Positions 7,783 through 15,015 of a stretch of 64,000 nucleotides of DNA are shown piece by piece. Made by a program: the position numbers and the translations under genes. The first letter of the stretch is position 1. Each line of letters starts with the position of its first letter. A model generated the notes under the pieces. It was not told the origin of the DNA and made no database searches. It saw only the letters and a program-made list of their open reading frames with translations. The DNA comes from Luteipulveratus flavus (GTDB lineage Bacteria; Actinomycetota; Actinomycetes; Actinomycetales; Dermatophilaceae): assembly GCF_029080175.1 (NCBI RefSeq), contig NZ_JARFJC010000017.1; one strand, 5' to 3'.

Positions 7783-9157
7783 GCGTCGGACGCCCGACGT
7801 CCTGCCCGGGTACGAACCTCTCGGGGCGGCCGTCCGGACCGACGACGAGCGCTGGCCGACCGCGTCCCCGGACGGGCGTCGCCGGCTGGACGGGCTGCGC
7901 TCCCACCCGAGCGCGCCGGTCTGGACGCACGAGTGCGGCGATCTGCTGACCCCCGAGGACCACGCGGCGCTGGACGCCTGGACCGACGGGTTGGCGACCG
8001 ATCCGCCGGCCGGCGACGACGGGCCACCGCCGGCCGTGCTCGAGCGCCTGGACCGGCTGCTCGCCGTCGTGCCGTTCTACCGGCGCCTCGGCGTCGACCG
8101 GTGGGAGCAGCTGCCGACGATCAGCCGCGCCGACCTGGCCCGCGCCGTCGCCGACTTCGTCCCGGTGGACGCCGACCTGTCACGGGTCGTGCAGGGGACC
8201 AGCTCGGGCAGCACCGGTTCGGCGCTGGTGATCCCGTGGCACCCGCTCGACATCGCCAGGGACCTGCCACTCCTGGAGCACCTGCTGTCGCGGTGCGGGA
8301 TCACCTGGCCGCGGGACCCGTCGCGCCTGGGTCTGCTCAACGTCGTCCACCAGGAGCAGGCGTTCACGTACGCCTCGACCATGACGTGGCGGGACGAGCA
8401 GCTGATGAGCCGGGTGAACCTGCACCCGAGCGCCTGGACCGACCTCGACCACCGGGCGGCGTTCCTGTCGGAGGTGAACCCGCAGGTGGTGTCCGGCTCG
8501 GCGCTCACCCTCATGGACTACGTCGACCTGGGCCTGCCGGTCACACCACTGGCCTTCGTCTCCGGTGCCGTCGACCTCAGCCCGGCCGCGCGGTCGTACG
8601 TCGAGTCACGCAGTGGAACCTCGGTTCTCGACCTCTACGGCCTGCGGGAGACCGGGCCGGTGGCGGCAGCGTACGGCTCGCACGAGGGGCACCACCTCCT
8701 ACCCCGCACCATCCACGTCGAGGTGGTCGACGACGCGGGACGCTCTCTCCCGGACGGGTCGGCCGGCGAGATCGTGGTGACGAGCCTGGAGAACCCGTAC
8801 CTACCGCTCCTGCGCTACCGCACGGGTGATCGGGGCGCGCTGACCGGGGCGGGCCGGGACCGCCGGATCGTCGGGTTGGAGGGCCGGGCCGCCGTCCGGT
8901 TCGTCACCGGGGACGGCCGTACGGTGCAGTCGGTCGAGCTGACCCAGCGGCTGCAGCAGCACGGGGTACGCGCGTGGGCGGTGCGCCAGCGTGCGGACGG
9001 CTCGGTGCTCGCGCGCTGCCTCGGCGGCGACCACCCGGCGCTGCGCGAGGCGTTCGACCGGCTCCTGCAGCAGCCGGTCGAGGTCGAGCCGGTGAGTGGG
9101 CCGGTCGCGCTGGGCCCGGGCAAACCACGCCGGTTCGCCAGCGAGCTGGGTCAGTAA
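7775..9157 (+). CDS. PaaK-like acyl-adenylate-forming enzyme
   Basis: A 460-residue ANL-superfamily enzyme of the phenylacetate-CoA ligase type. Visible motifs: the phosphate-binding loop GTSSGSTGS (about 144-152), the adenine motif DLYGLRETGP (about 287-296), RYRTGDRG (about 348-355) and LEGRAAVRF. It ends GPGKPRRF, where the catalytic lysine of the C-terminal subdomain would be. It should activate a carboxylate as its adenylate; the substrate is unknown and there is no thiolation domain nearby. ATG 7775 overlaps the previous stop by 8 bases. The closing stop runs into the convergent methyltransferase end. A ligase in a MoxR-vWA operon is unusual. Confidence 0.85.
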   Translation: MSERRTPDVLPGYEPLGAAVRTDDERWPTASPDGRRRLDGLRSHPSAPVWTHECGDLLTPEDHAALDAWTDGLATDPPAGDDGPPPAVLERLDRLLAVVPFYRRLGVDRWEQLPTISRADLARAVADFVPVDADLSRVVQGTSSGSTGSALVIPWHPLDIARDLPLLEHLLSRCGITWPRDPSRLGLLNVVHQEQAFTYASTMTWRDEQLMSRVNLHPSAWTDLDHRAAFLSEVNPQVVSGSALTLMDYVDLGLPVTPLAFVSGAVDLSPAARSYVESRSGTSVLDLYGLRETGPVAAAYGSHEGHHLLPRTIHVEVVDDAGRSLPDGSAGEIVVTSLENPYLPLLRYRTGDRGALTGAGRDRRIVGLEGRAAVRFVTGDGRTVQSVELTQRLQQHGVRAWAVRQRADGSVLARCLGGDHPALREAFDRLLQQPVEVEPVSGPVALGPGKPRRFASELGQ

Positions 9158-9849
9158 CGGCGCCAGCGGACGGCGACCGCGTAGTCGACCTCCAGGCCAT
9201 CGTGCTCGGCCAGGATCCGGTCGGACTGCTCGGGCTTGAACTCGATCCGGACGACGCGTTCGAGGTCGGCCCGTGACTCGAACGACCAGCGCATCATGAC
9301 CGGCACCGTCGTGAACCCGTTCCTGTCCCAGAACCGTTGCACCGCAAAGGCATCCACGTCCGGCCAGGCGTCGCGGAACCAGCGTCCGAACGTCGACCGC
9401 GTCGCGTCGTTGTCGATCAGGAACGCCACGCCGCCGGGAGCCATGACCCGCTCGAGCTCGCGCAGGCCGGGCTCGCAGCCGGGGCCGAAGAAGTACGCCC
9501 ACCGGTTGTGCACGACGTCGACCGAGTGGTCCCCGACCGGGAGCCGCTGGGCCAGACCGTGGCGTACCTCGGCGTGGTCCAGACCCGAGATCCGTTCAGT
9601 GGCAACCTCGTACAGCGGCAGGTGCGGCTCGACGCCGATCACGTGCGCGGCCGTGGAGGCGAGGTACGGCAGGTGGAACCCGGTGCCGCACCCGATGTCG
9701 AGCACCCGCGTGCCGCGCCAGTCCCGGACCGCGCGCATCGCCGCCCAGATCGCCCCGTCGGGGTCGACGGCGAGGTTCTCGATCTCGTACGCGTCTGGGT
9801 CACCCCAGATGTTCGGGGACGGGATCGCCTGGTGCTGCTCGGGGCTCAT
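9151..9849 (-). CDS. SAM-dependent methyltransferase (class I)
   Basis: A 232-residue class I methyltransferase. Motif I VLDIGCGTG occupies residues 49-57, followed by the acidic residue of IGVEPH (strand beta-2) and a post-motif segment DVVHNRWAYFFGPG typical of Methyltransf_11 proteins. The substrate cannot be told. Its ATG overlaps the upstream stop (ATGA), so it is the second gene of a two-gene leftward operon with a Cys-rich protein. Its last codons overlap the end of the convergent adenylating enzyme by 7 bases, leaving no room for a terminator. Confidence 0.88.
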   Translation of the reverse strand: MSPEQHQAIPSPNIWGDPDAYEIENLAVDPDGAIWAAMRAVRDWRGTRVLDIGCGTGFHLPYLASTAAHVIGVEPHLPLYEVATERISGLDHAEVRHGLAQRLPVGDHSVDVVHNRWAYFFGPGCEPGLRELERVMAPGGVAFLIDNDATRSTFGRWFRDAWPDVDAFAVQRFWDRNGFTTVPVMMRWSFESRADLERVVRIEFKPEQSDRILAEHDGLEVDYAVAVRWRRY

Positions 9850-10640
9850 CGATGGTCCTGTGCCGCCAGCGTCGCCGGGTGCACCAGCAGGGGCAGCAGC
9901 GCGCGACCGCCGGGACCCTTGCGTGCGGCCCGGACCAGCGCCAGGTGCGCCTCGCAGTGGGTGACCAGGACCTCGTACCCCTCGTCGCCCAGCAGGTGCC
10001 TCAGCTCGCCCGCGTTGGAGAGGTAGACCGGGTCGGCGCCGACGTGGGCCTCGGGGTTGCCGGAGCAGTACCAGTCCAGGTCGTGCCCGCCCGGCCCCCA
10101 GCCGCGCCGGTCGTACTCGGCGATGGAGATCTCCAGGTAGGATGTGTCGTCCGGCAGCTCGACCGTCCGGTACGTACGCCGGATCGGCAGCTGCCAGCAC
10201 ACGTCGGGCTTCATGGTGTGCGGCTCGGCACCGACGGCGAGTGCGTGCTGGTGCAGCGCGCACCCCGAGCCGGCCGGGAAGCCGGGCCGGTTGTGGAAGA
10301 TGCACGCGCCGTCGACCACGCGCGTCTTGGTCTCGCCGTCCTCCTTCTCCCGCCAGCCCGCCTTGGAGTGGCCCTCGTCGTAGTACTGCCACTCGTCCGG
10401 CCCGAGCTCGGCGACGACCTTCTTGACGTTCTTGATGTCTTCCTTGTCGGAGAAGTGCGCGCCGAGGGTGCAGCAGCCGGTGTCGGGCGCGTCGGCGTAG
10501 ATGCCCGGGCAGCCGTTGCCGAAGATGCAGGTCCAGGACGACGTCAGCCAGGTCAGGTCGCAGCGGAACCGCTCCTGCGCGTCGGCCGGGTTGTCGAACT
10601 CCACCCAGGTGCGGGGGGTCTCCAGGGGTGTCTCGGGCAC
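9846..10640 (-). CDS. Cysteine-rich protein, possible metal-chelating
   Basis: A 264-residue protein with a dense N-terminal cysteine set (CDLTWLTSSWTC, GNGCPG, DTGCCTLG within residues 28-60) and later Cys in DGACIF, GSGCALH, PDVCW and DWYCSG. This recalls YkgJ/DUF3109-type proteins that bind zinc or iron, but I cannot assign it firmly. The sequence is otherwise polar with no membrane helix. It starts with ATG at 10640 and is translationally coupled to the downstream methyltransferase (4-bp overlap), so the methyltransferase may act with or on it. Confidence 0.75.
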   Translation of the reverse strand: MPETPLETPRTWVEFDNPADAQERFRCDLTWLTSSWTCIFGNGCPGIYADAPDTGCCTLGAHFSDKEDIKNVKKVVAELGPDEWQYYDEGHSKAGWREKEDGETKTRVVDGACIFHNRPGFPAGSGCALHQHALAVGAEPHTMKPDVCWQLPIRRTYRTVELPDDTSYLEISIAEYDRRGWGPGGHDLDWYCSGNPEAHVGADPVYLSNAGELRHLLGDEGYEVLVTHCEAHLALVRAARKGPGGRALLPLLVHPATLAAQDHR

Positions 10641-11028
10641 GTGTCGACTCTAGGCGGCCCGGCCCCGGACCGACCGACGCAGGTGCGGGCGGCCGAGCCC
10701 CGACGCGCTCACGCCGCCGCCGTCCCGGCGTGGGCCGACTGCGGGCTGACGTGGACGACGGCGCTGGTCAGCCGTGCAGGGCGTGACCGATTGATCGCAG
10801 CCGGACCTGGCCTCCCACACGCGTTGTGCAGGGTGTCGCCCAGCAAGGTGCTCGCGGCATTTCCTGCGGTCGGGCCGGAGGCGGGAGCGACGTCCCCTAG
10901 GGTGCGGGTTGGGGACGGCGGACGGGTGTGAGTCCGTCGATGCGCGCTGCTCACATTCAGCCGGGGGGCACCGGCGAGTGTTCACCGTGGCCTCCGTGCC
11001 ACGGCGAGGAGCAGGAGAACGAAGCAGC
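10641..11028. other. 388-bp intergenic region between divergent genes
   Basis: The only gene-free stretch above 300 bases. It separates the leftward Cys-rich protein gene from the rightward HTH regulator gene and should hold both promoters. A CCTAGGGT segment near 10898 could be a rightward -10, and an AGGAG/GCAGGAG ribosome-binding site lies just before 11029. A leftward frame of about 80 codons (10709-10954) looks non-coding. I see no RNA gene or clear riboswitch. Confidence 0.5.
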
Positions 11029-11931
11029 ATGCAGACCCCCTCACGACGTGCCGGCGACGCCGGCCGTCCGCCGTTCCACGAGGCCCTGCGGGCCGCCATC
11101 GCCGATCGCGGCCTGGCGCTGAGCCGGGTGCGGGACCACCTCGCCACGCGGGGCCAGCACGTGGGTGTGAGCACCCTGTCGTACTGGCAGAACGGCGAGC
11201 GTCAGCCGACGACCCGCTCGTTGCCCGTCGTCCAGGCGCTGGAGCAGGTCCTGGCTCTGCCGCCGGCCACCCTCACCGACCTGGTGACCGAGGAGGCCTC
11301 GCGCGAGGCCCGTCGCAGCCGGCTGGCCGGTCTCAGCGACCTCGGCAACACGATCGACGGGTTGATCGCGCAGATGGGCAGTCCGTCGGTGGGCCAGAGC
11401 GCCTGCCTGAGCGTGACCGAGGGCATCGCCATCGGCCGGGAGCGGTCGATCGAGACCAAGCACGTGCATCAGGTGATCCGCGCGGTGGAGGACGTCGACC
11501 AGGCGGTCGTGACGTATCAGGGTGAGCCGGGCTGCGACGTCGACCAGATCTCGTTCTTCGCCATCAGCGGCTGCCGCGTCGGCCGGCTCGGGCGTCACGC
11601 CGGGACGGGCATCGTCGTCGCCGAGCTGTGGTTCGACCGGCTGGTCCGCCGGCAGGAGACCCACGTCTTCCAGTACGTCATCAAGGACGACAACCGCATC
11701 ACGAGCTACGAGCAGTACCGGATGCACCTCTACCCCAGCGGCATCCACGTGGTCGAGCTGCAGTTCCACCCCGACGCGGTGCCGGTACGGGTGGAGGAGT
11801 TCCGCCGTCGGCGGCTGGAGGACCCCGACACCCGGCAGCACCCGGTGCCGATCTACCACGGCGGCCGGGCCCACCTGGTGACCGAGCCCACGACCCCCTG
11901 CGTCAGCGGCTTGCGCTGGGAGTACGACTGA
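11029..11931 (+). CDS. Helix-turn-helix DNA-binding regulator
   Basis: A 300-residue protein. Residues 10-80 resemble an XRE-like helix-turn-helix (FHEALRAAIADRG, then VSTLSYWQNGERQPTTRS, where the recognition helix and NGERxP turn are typical). The remaining 220 residues form an unrecognised alpha/beta domain, perhaps ligand sensing, ending in RWEYD. It is likely cytoplasmic. ATG 11029 is chosen over upstream in-frame codons because of the AGGAG site and because the HTH begins right after it. It is probably monocistronic, and no target can be inferred. Confidence 0.78.
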   Translation: MQTPSRRAGDAGRPPFHEALRAAIADRGLALSRVRDHLATRGQHVGVSTLSYWQNGERQPTTRSLPVVQALEQVLALPPATLTDLVTEEASREARRSRLAGLSDLGNTIDGLIAQMGSPSVGQSACLSVTEGIAIGRERSIETKHVHQVIRAVEDVDQAVVTYQGEPGCDVDQISFFAISGCRVGRLGRHAGTGIVVAELWFDRLVRRQETHVFQYVIKDDNRITSYEQYRMHLYPSGIHVVELQFHPDAVPVRVEEFRRRRLEDPDTRQHPVPIYHGGRAHLVTEPTTPCVSGLRWEYD

Positions 11932-11982
11932 TCCGACCGCCGGCCCGGCCACGGGACGGTTCCAGGCTGCATACTTCCGCCC

Positions 11983-13017
11983 ATGATCCGTCCCTCGCGC
12001 GGCCGCGCTCTCGACACCGCGCTCGCGACCGCACTGCTGTGCACGTCCTGCTCCGGAGTGATCGCGCCGTCGCGGCCCGCGCTGAGCCACGGCCCCGTCC
12101 CCTCGGCGACGTCGAGCGCCGACGTCGGCGGCGCCCCAGCCGTCCCCGGCGCCGATGTCACCTCGAGCGGCACCGCCGACAGGCCCCGACTGCCCGTGAC
12201 GGCGAAGCGGTCCGCAGTGGGACAACCGGTGGCCCTGTCCACCCAGCCGGACGTAAGACGCGCGATCGCCAGGTCCGGACTGACCGCGATGCTCGACCGA
12301 CCGGGTCTGCGCGTCGTGCGTGCCGGCCAGGTCGCCGTGGTGGGCCGCCAGCCGACCGGCCGGTTGCGCCGGATCGCGCAGGCCGCCGCCGCGGGGACGG
12401 CGTGGGACGTCCGGCTCACCGGCCGCCCGGTCCCGCCGGGAGTCGTCATCCCCGTCCTGTGCCCGGACACCCAGGACCAGTACGCCGACCTCGCCGGCCC
12501 CGGGATGGACCAGAGCGACGGGTTCTCCCCGGGCAACGCGCCGCTGGTCGTCCTGCGGCCGGACGTCGTCGACGAGGCGCTCGAGGACGACTTCCCGCCC
12601 GACCTCCTGGTCACCCACGAGATCTTCCACGCGCTCACCATCGTCGGGGCGTCCGAGACGATGCCGACCTGGCTGATGGAGGGCGTGGCCGAGTACGCCG
12701 GCCGCGGGATCGTCGGCTCGGACGGGGTCTGGGCGGACATCTCCGACGTCACCGAGCTGCCCACGGGCTCGGACTTCGACTCCGAGGACATGCAGGACCG
12801 GGCGAGGGCGTACGAGGCGTCCTACTCCTTCGTCCGCTACCTGGTGCGGCGCGCCGGCGAGCCGAGGCTGATGGCGTTCTACGACGAGGCGCGGCGGGAC
12901 ACCGCCGAGAGGCTGACGCCGACCCAGCTGCTGCTGAAGCACTACGGCTTCGACGAGACCACCCTCGTCCGGGACTGGACCACCGCGCGCTCCCTGGAGG
13001 TCGTCCCGGACCTGTGA
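11983..13017 (+). CDS. Secreted lipoprotein-like HExxH metallopeptidase
   Basis: A 344-residue exported protein. The N-terminus has basic residues, a short hydrophobic run and LLCTSC at 18-23, a plausible lipobox with Cys20 or Cys23. A Ser/Pro/Ala-rich linker (25-75) follows, then a gluzincin-type zinc site HEIFH at 212-216 with a third ligand E233 in WLMEGVAEY. This is the arrangement of peptidase-MA-like extracellular proteases. It may cleave cell-wall or surface proteins; the substrate is unknown. A CATACT hexamer (11970-11975) sits 7 bases before the ATG, a possible -10 of a leaderless mRNA. Confidence 0.8.
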   Translation: MIRPSRGRALDTALATALLCTSCSGVIAPSRPALSHGPVPSATSSADVGGAPAVPGADVTSSGTADRPRLPVTAKRSAVGQPVALSTQPDVRRAIARSGLTAMLDRPGLRVVRAGQVAVVGRQPTGRLRRIAQAAAAGTAWDVRLTGRPVPPGVVIPVLCPDTQDQYADLAGPGMDQSDGFSPGNAPLVVLRPDVVDEALEDDFPPDLLVTHEIFHALTIVGASETMPTWLMEGVAEYAGRGIVGSDGVWADISDVTELPTGSDFDSEDMQDRARAYEASYSFVRYLVRRAGEPRLMAFYDEARRDTAERLTPTQLLLKHYGFDETTLVRDWTTARSLEVVPDL

Positions 13018-13073
13018 CGCCGCGCACCGGACGCCGACCCGACGGACGGGCGTGGCGTCGGTAGCCTGGCGGC

Positions 13074-14006
13074 ATGCGACTCGGGGTCATCGACGTGGGC
13101 TCGAACACGGTCCACCTGCTCGTCGTCGACGCTCATCGCGGCGCGCAGCCACTGCCTGCCTACTCCCACAAGATCGAGCTGCGGCTCTCGGAGCACACCA
13201 CCGACGACGGCAGCATCGCCGAGGGCGGCGTCAAGCGGCTGTCCACCTTCGTCGGCGAGTGCCTGACCGTCGCCGAGGACCAGGGCATCGAGGACCTCCT
13301 CGCCTTCGCCACGAGCGCGATCCGCGAGGCGCCCAACGGTGACGAGGTCCTGCAGCAGGTCCGCGAGGAGACCGGCGCCGACCTGCAGGTGCTGTCCGGG
13401 GCCGACGAGGCCCGGCTGACGTTCCTGGCCGTACGCCGGTGGTTCGGCTGGTCCAGCGGCCGGCTGCTGTGCCTCGACGTCGGCGGCGGGTCGCTGGAGA
13501 TCGCCGCCGGGCTGGACGAGGAGCCGGACGCCGCCCTGAGCCTGCCGCTCGGCGCGGGACGCCTGACCCGCGAGCTGCCCGGTGACCCCCCGGACCTCGA
13601 CGACGTCCGGGCGCTGCGCAAGCGCGTCCGCTCCGACATCGGCCGGGTGGTCCGCGACGTCACCCGCCTGGGCGCCGCCGACCGCGTCGTCGGCACCAGC
13701 AAGACGGTCCGCTCGCTCGCGCGCATCACCGGCGCCGCCCCGAGCGAGGAGGGCCCGTACGTCGCGCGCTCGCTGCAGCGGTCCGAGCTCACCGACCTCA
13801 TCCCGCGGCTGGCGCAGATGCGTTCCAGCAAGCGCGCCGACCTGCCCGGGGTGTCGATCGGGCGGGCGCCCCAGCTGCTCGCGGGCGCGCTGGTCATCGA
13901 GGGCGCGATGGACCTGCTGGGCGCCGAGCGGCTGGACGTCTGTCCATGGGCCCTGCGCGAGGGTGTGATCCTGCGCCGGCTCGACTGGCTGGGTCAGGAC
14001 TCGTGA
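13074..14006 (+). CDS. ppx: Ppx/GppA exopolyphosphatase-like phosphatase
   Basis: A 310-residue member of the Ppx/GppA family of the ASKHA fold, short like other actinobacterial Ppx1-type proteins. Phosphate 1 motif GVIDVGSNTVHLL lies at 4-16 and phosphate 2 motif LDVGGGSLEIA near 140-150. It hydrolyses polyphosphate or pppGpp, helping to set the stringent-response alarmone pool; which substrate is preferred cannot be told. TAGCCT at 13062-13067 ends 6 bases before the ATG, suggesting a leaderless transcript. Its stop overlaps the next GTG (GTGA). Confidence 0.9.
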   Translation: MRLGVIDVGSNTVHLLVVDAHRGAQPLPAYSHKIELRLSEHTTDDGSIAEGGVKRLSTFVGECLTVAEDQGIEDLLAFATSAIREAPNGDEVLQQVREETGADLQVLSGADEARLTFLAVRRWFGWSSGRLLCLDVGGGSLEIAAGLDEEPDAALSLPLGAGRLTRELPGDPPDLDDVRALRKRVRSDIGRVVRDVTRLGAADRVVGTSKTVRSLARITGAAPSEEGPYVARSLQRSELTDLIPRLAQMRSSKRADLPGVSIGRAPQLLAGALVIEGAMDLLGAERLDVCPWALREGVILRRLDWLGQDS

Positions 14007-14815
14007 CGGCTCATGTCCCGCAGGCCCGCGTGGGGCTGTCGACCGCCTCGGTCTACCCCGGTGGGGTGACCTCGGCCTTCGACATCGCGGCCCGCCTCGG
14101 GTACGACGCCGTCGAGGTGATGGTCTGGACGGAGACGATCAGCCAGGAGGCAGGTGCGCTGCGCCGGGTGGCCGACCACTACGGCCTGCCGATCTGCTCC
14201 ATCCACGCGCCGACCCTGCTGCTCACCCAGCGCGTGTGGGGCACGGACCCGTGGATGAAGGTCGACCGCTCCGTCGAGCTGGCCGAGGAGGTCGGAGCCG
14301 ACACCGTCGTGCTGCACCCGCCGTTCCGGTGGCAGCGGGACTACGCCGCGGAGTTCGTCGACGGCGTCCGCGAGCGCGAGGGCCGTACGCACGTACGGCT
14401 GGCCGTCGAGAACATGTTCCCCTGGCGCGCCCGGGCCCGGGAGATGCAGGCGTACCTGCCGCACTGGGACCCCACGCAGGCCGACTACCGCAACGTCACC
14501 CTCGACCTGTCCCACACGGCGACGGCCGGCTCGGACGCCCTCGCGATGGCCGGGACGCTGGGGGACCGGCTCGCGCACGTGCACCTGGCCGACGGCCTGG
14601 GCTCGTACAAGGACGAGCACCTGGTGCCCGGCCGCGGCGCCCAGCCCTGCGCCGAGCTGCTGGAAACCCTTGCGGGACAAGACTTCTCGGGCGACATCGT
14701 CGTGGAGGTCGGGACCCGTCGGCTGGACGAGGAGCAGCGGGAGCTGGACCTGATGGAGGCGCTGGCCTTCGCGCGCCTGCACTTCGCGACGGCCGGCCCG
14801 CCGGCGGCGGAGTAG
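14003..14815 (+). CDS. Sugar phosphate isomerase/epimerase (TIM barrel, AP endonuclease 2 family)
   Basis: A 270-residue TIM-barrel protein of the AP_endonuc_2/xylose isomerase-like family. Conserved metal-binding residues are seen in HAPTLLL (about 72), VLHPPFRW (about 96), VENMFPW (about 135), LDLSHTA (about 170) and HVHLADG (about 193). It is located in an operon with Ppx in many actinobacteria, but the substrate is not known. Start GTG 14003 overlaps the ppx stop by 4 bases. Confidence 0.85.
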   Translation: MTAHVPQARVGLSTASVYPGGVTSAFDIAARLGYDAVEVMVWTETISQEAGALRRVADHYGLPICSIHAPTLLLTQRVWGTDPWMKVDRSVELAEEVGADTVVLHPPFRWQRDYAAEFVDGVREREGRTHVRLAVENMFPWRARAREMQAYLPHWDPTQADYRNVTLDLSHTATAGSDALAMAGTLGDRLAHVHLADGLGSYKDEHLVPGRGAQPCAELLETLAGQDFSGDIVVEVGTRRLDEEQRELDLMEALAFARLHFATAGPPAAE

Positions 14816-15015
14816 CCCCCTGTGTCGGCGCGCGGCGACCTGGCAGACCTCCCAGCACTTAGCAGAGCATCGTCGCATTCGTGACGAACCTGACCGACTC
14901 TTTGCGCGTTCCTGGTTGAACGCTGTCCTGGCGTGGCCTTCCCTCGAAGGAGGGCACCGGACCGCGTGCGCAGCTGCTGTCCCTGCCGACGACCACGGCG
15001 GCAAGGAGCACGCGC

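Noticed and set aside
10709..10954. An 81-codon leftward frame in the 388-bp gap
   Set aside because: No ribosome-binding site, no hydrophobic or domain pattern, and it would block the promoter region of the HTH gene.
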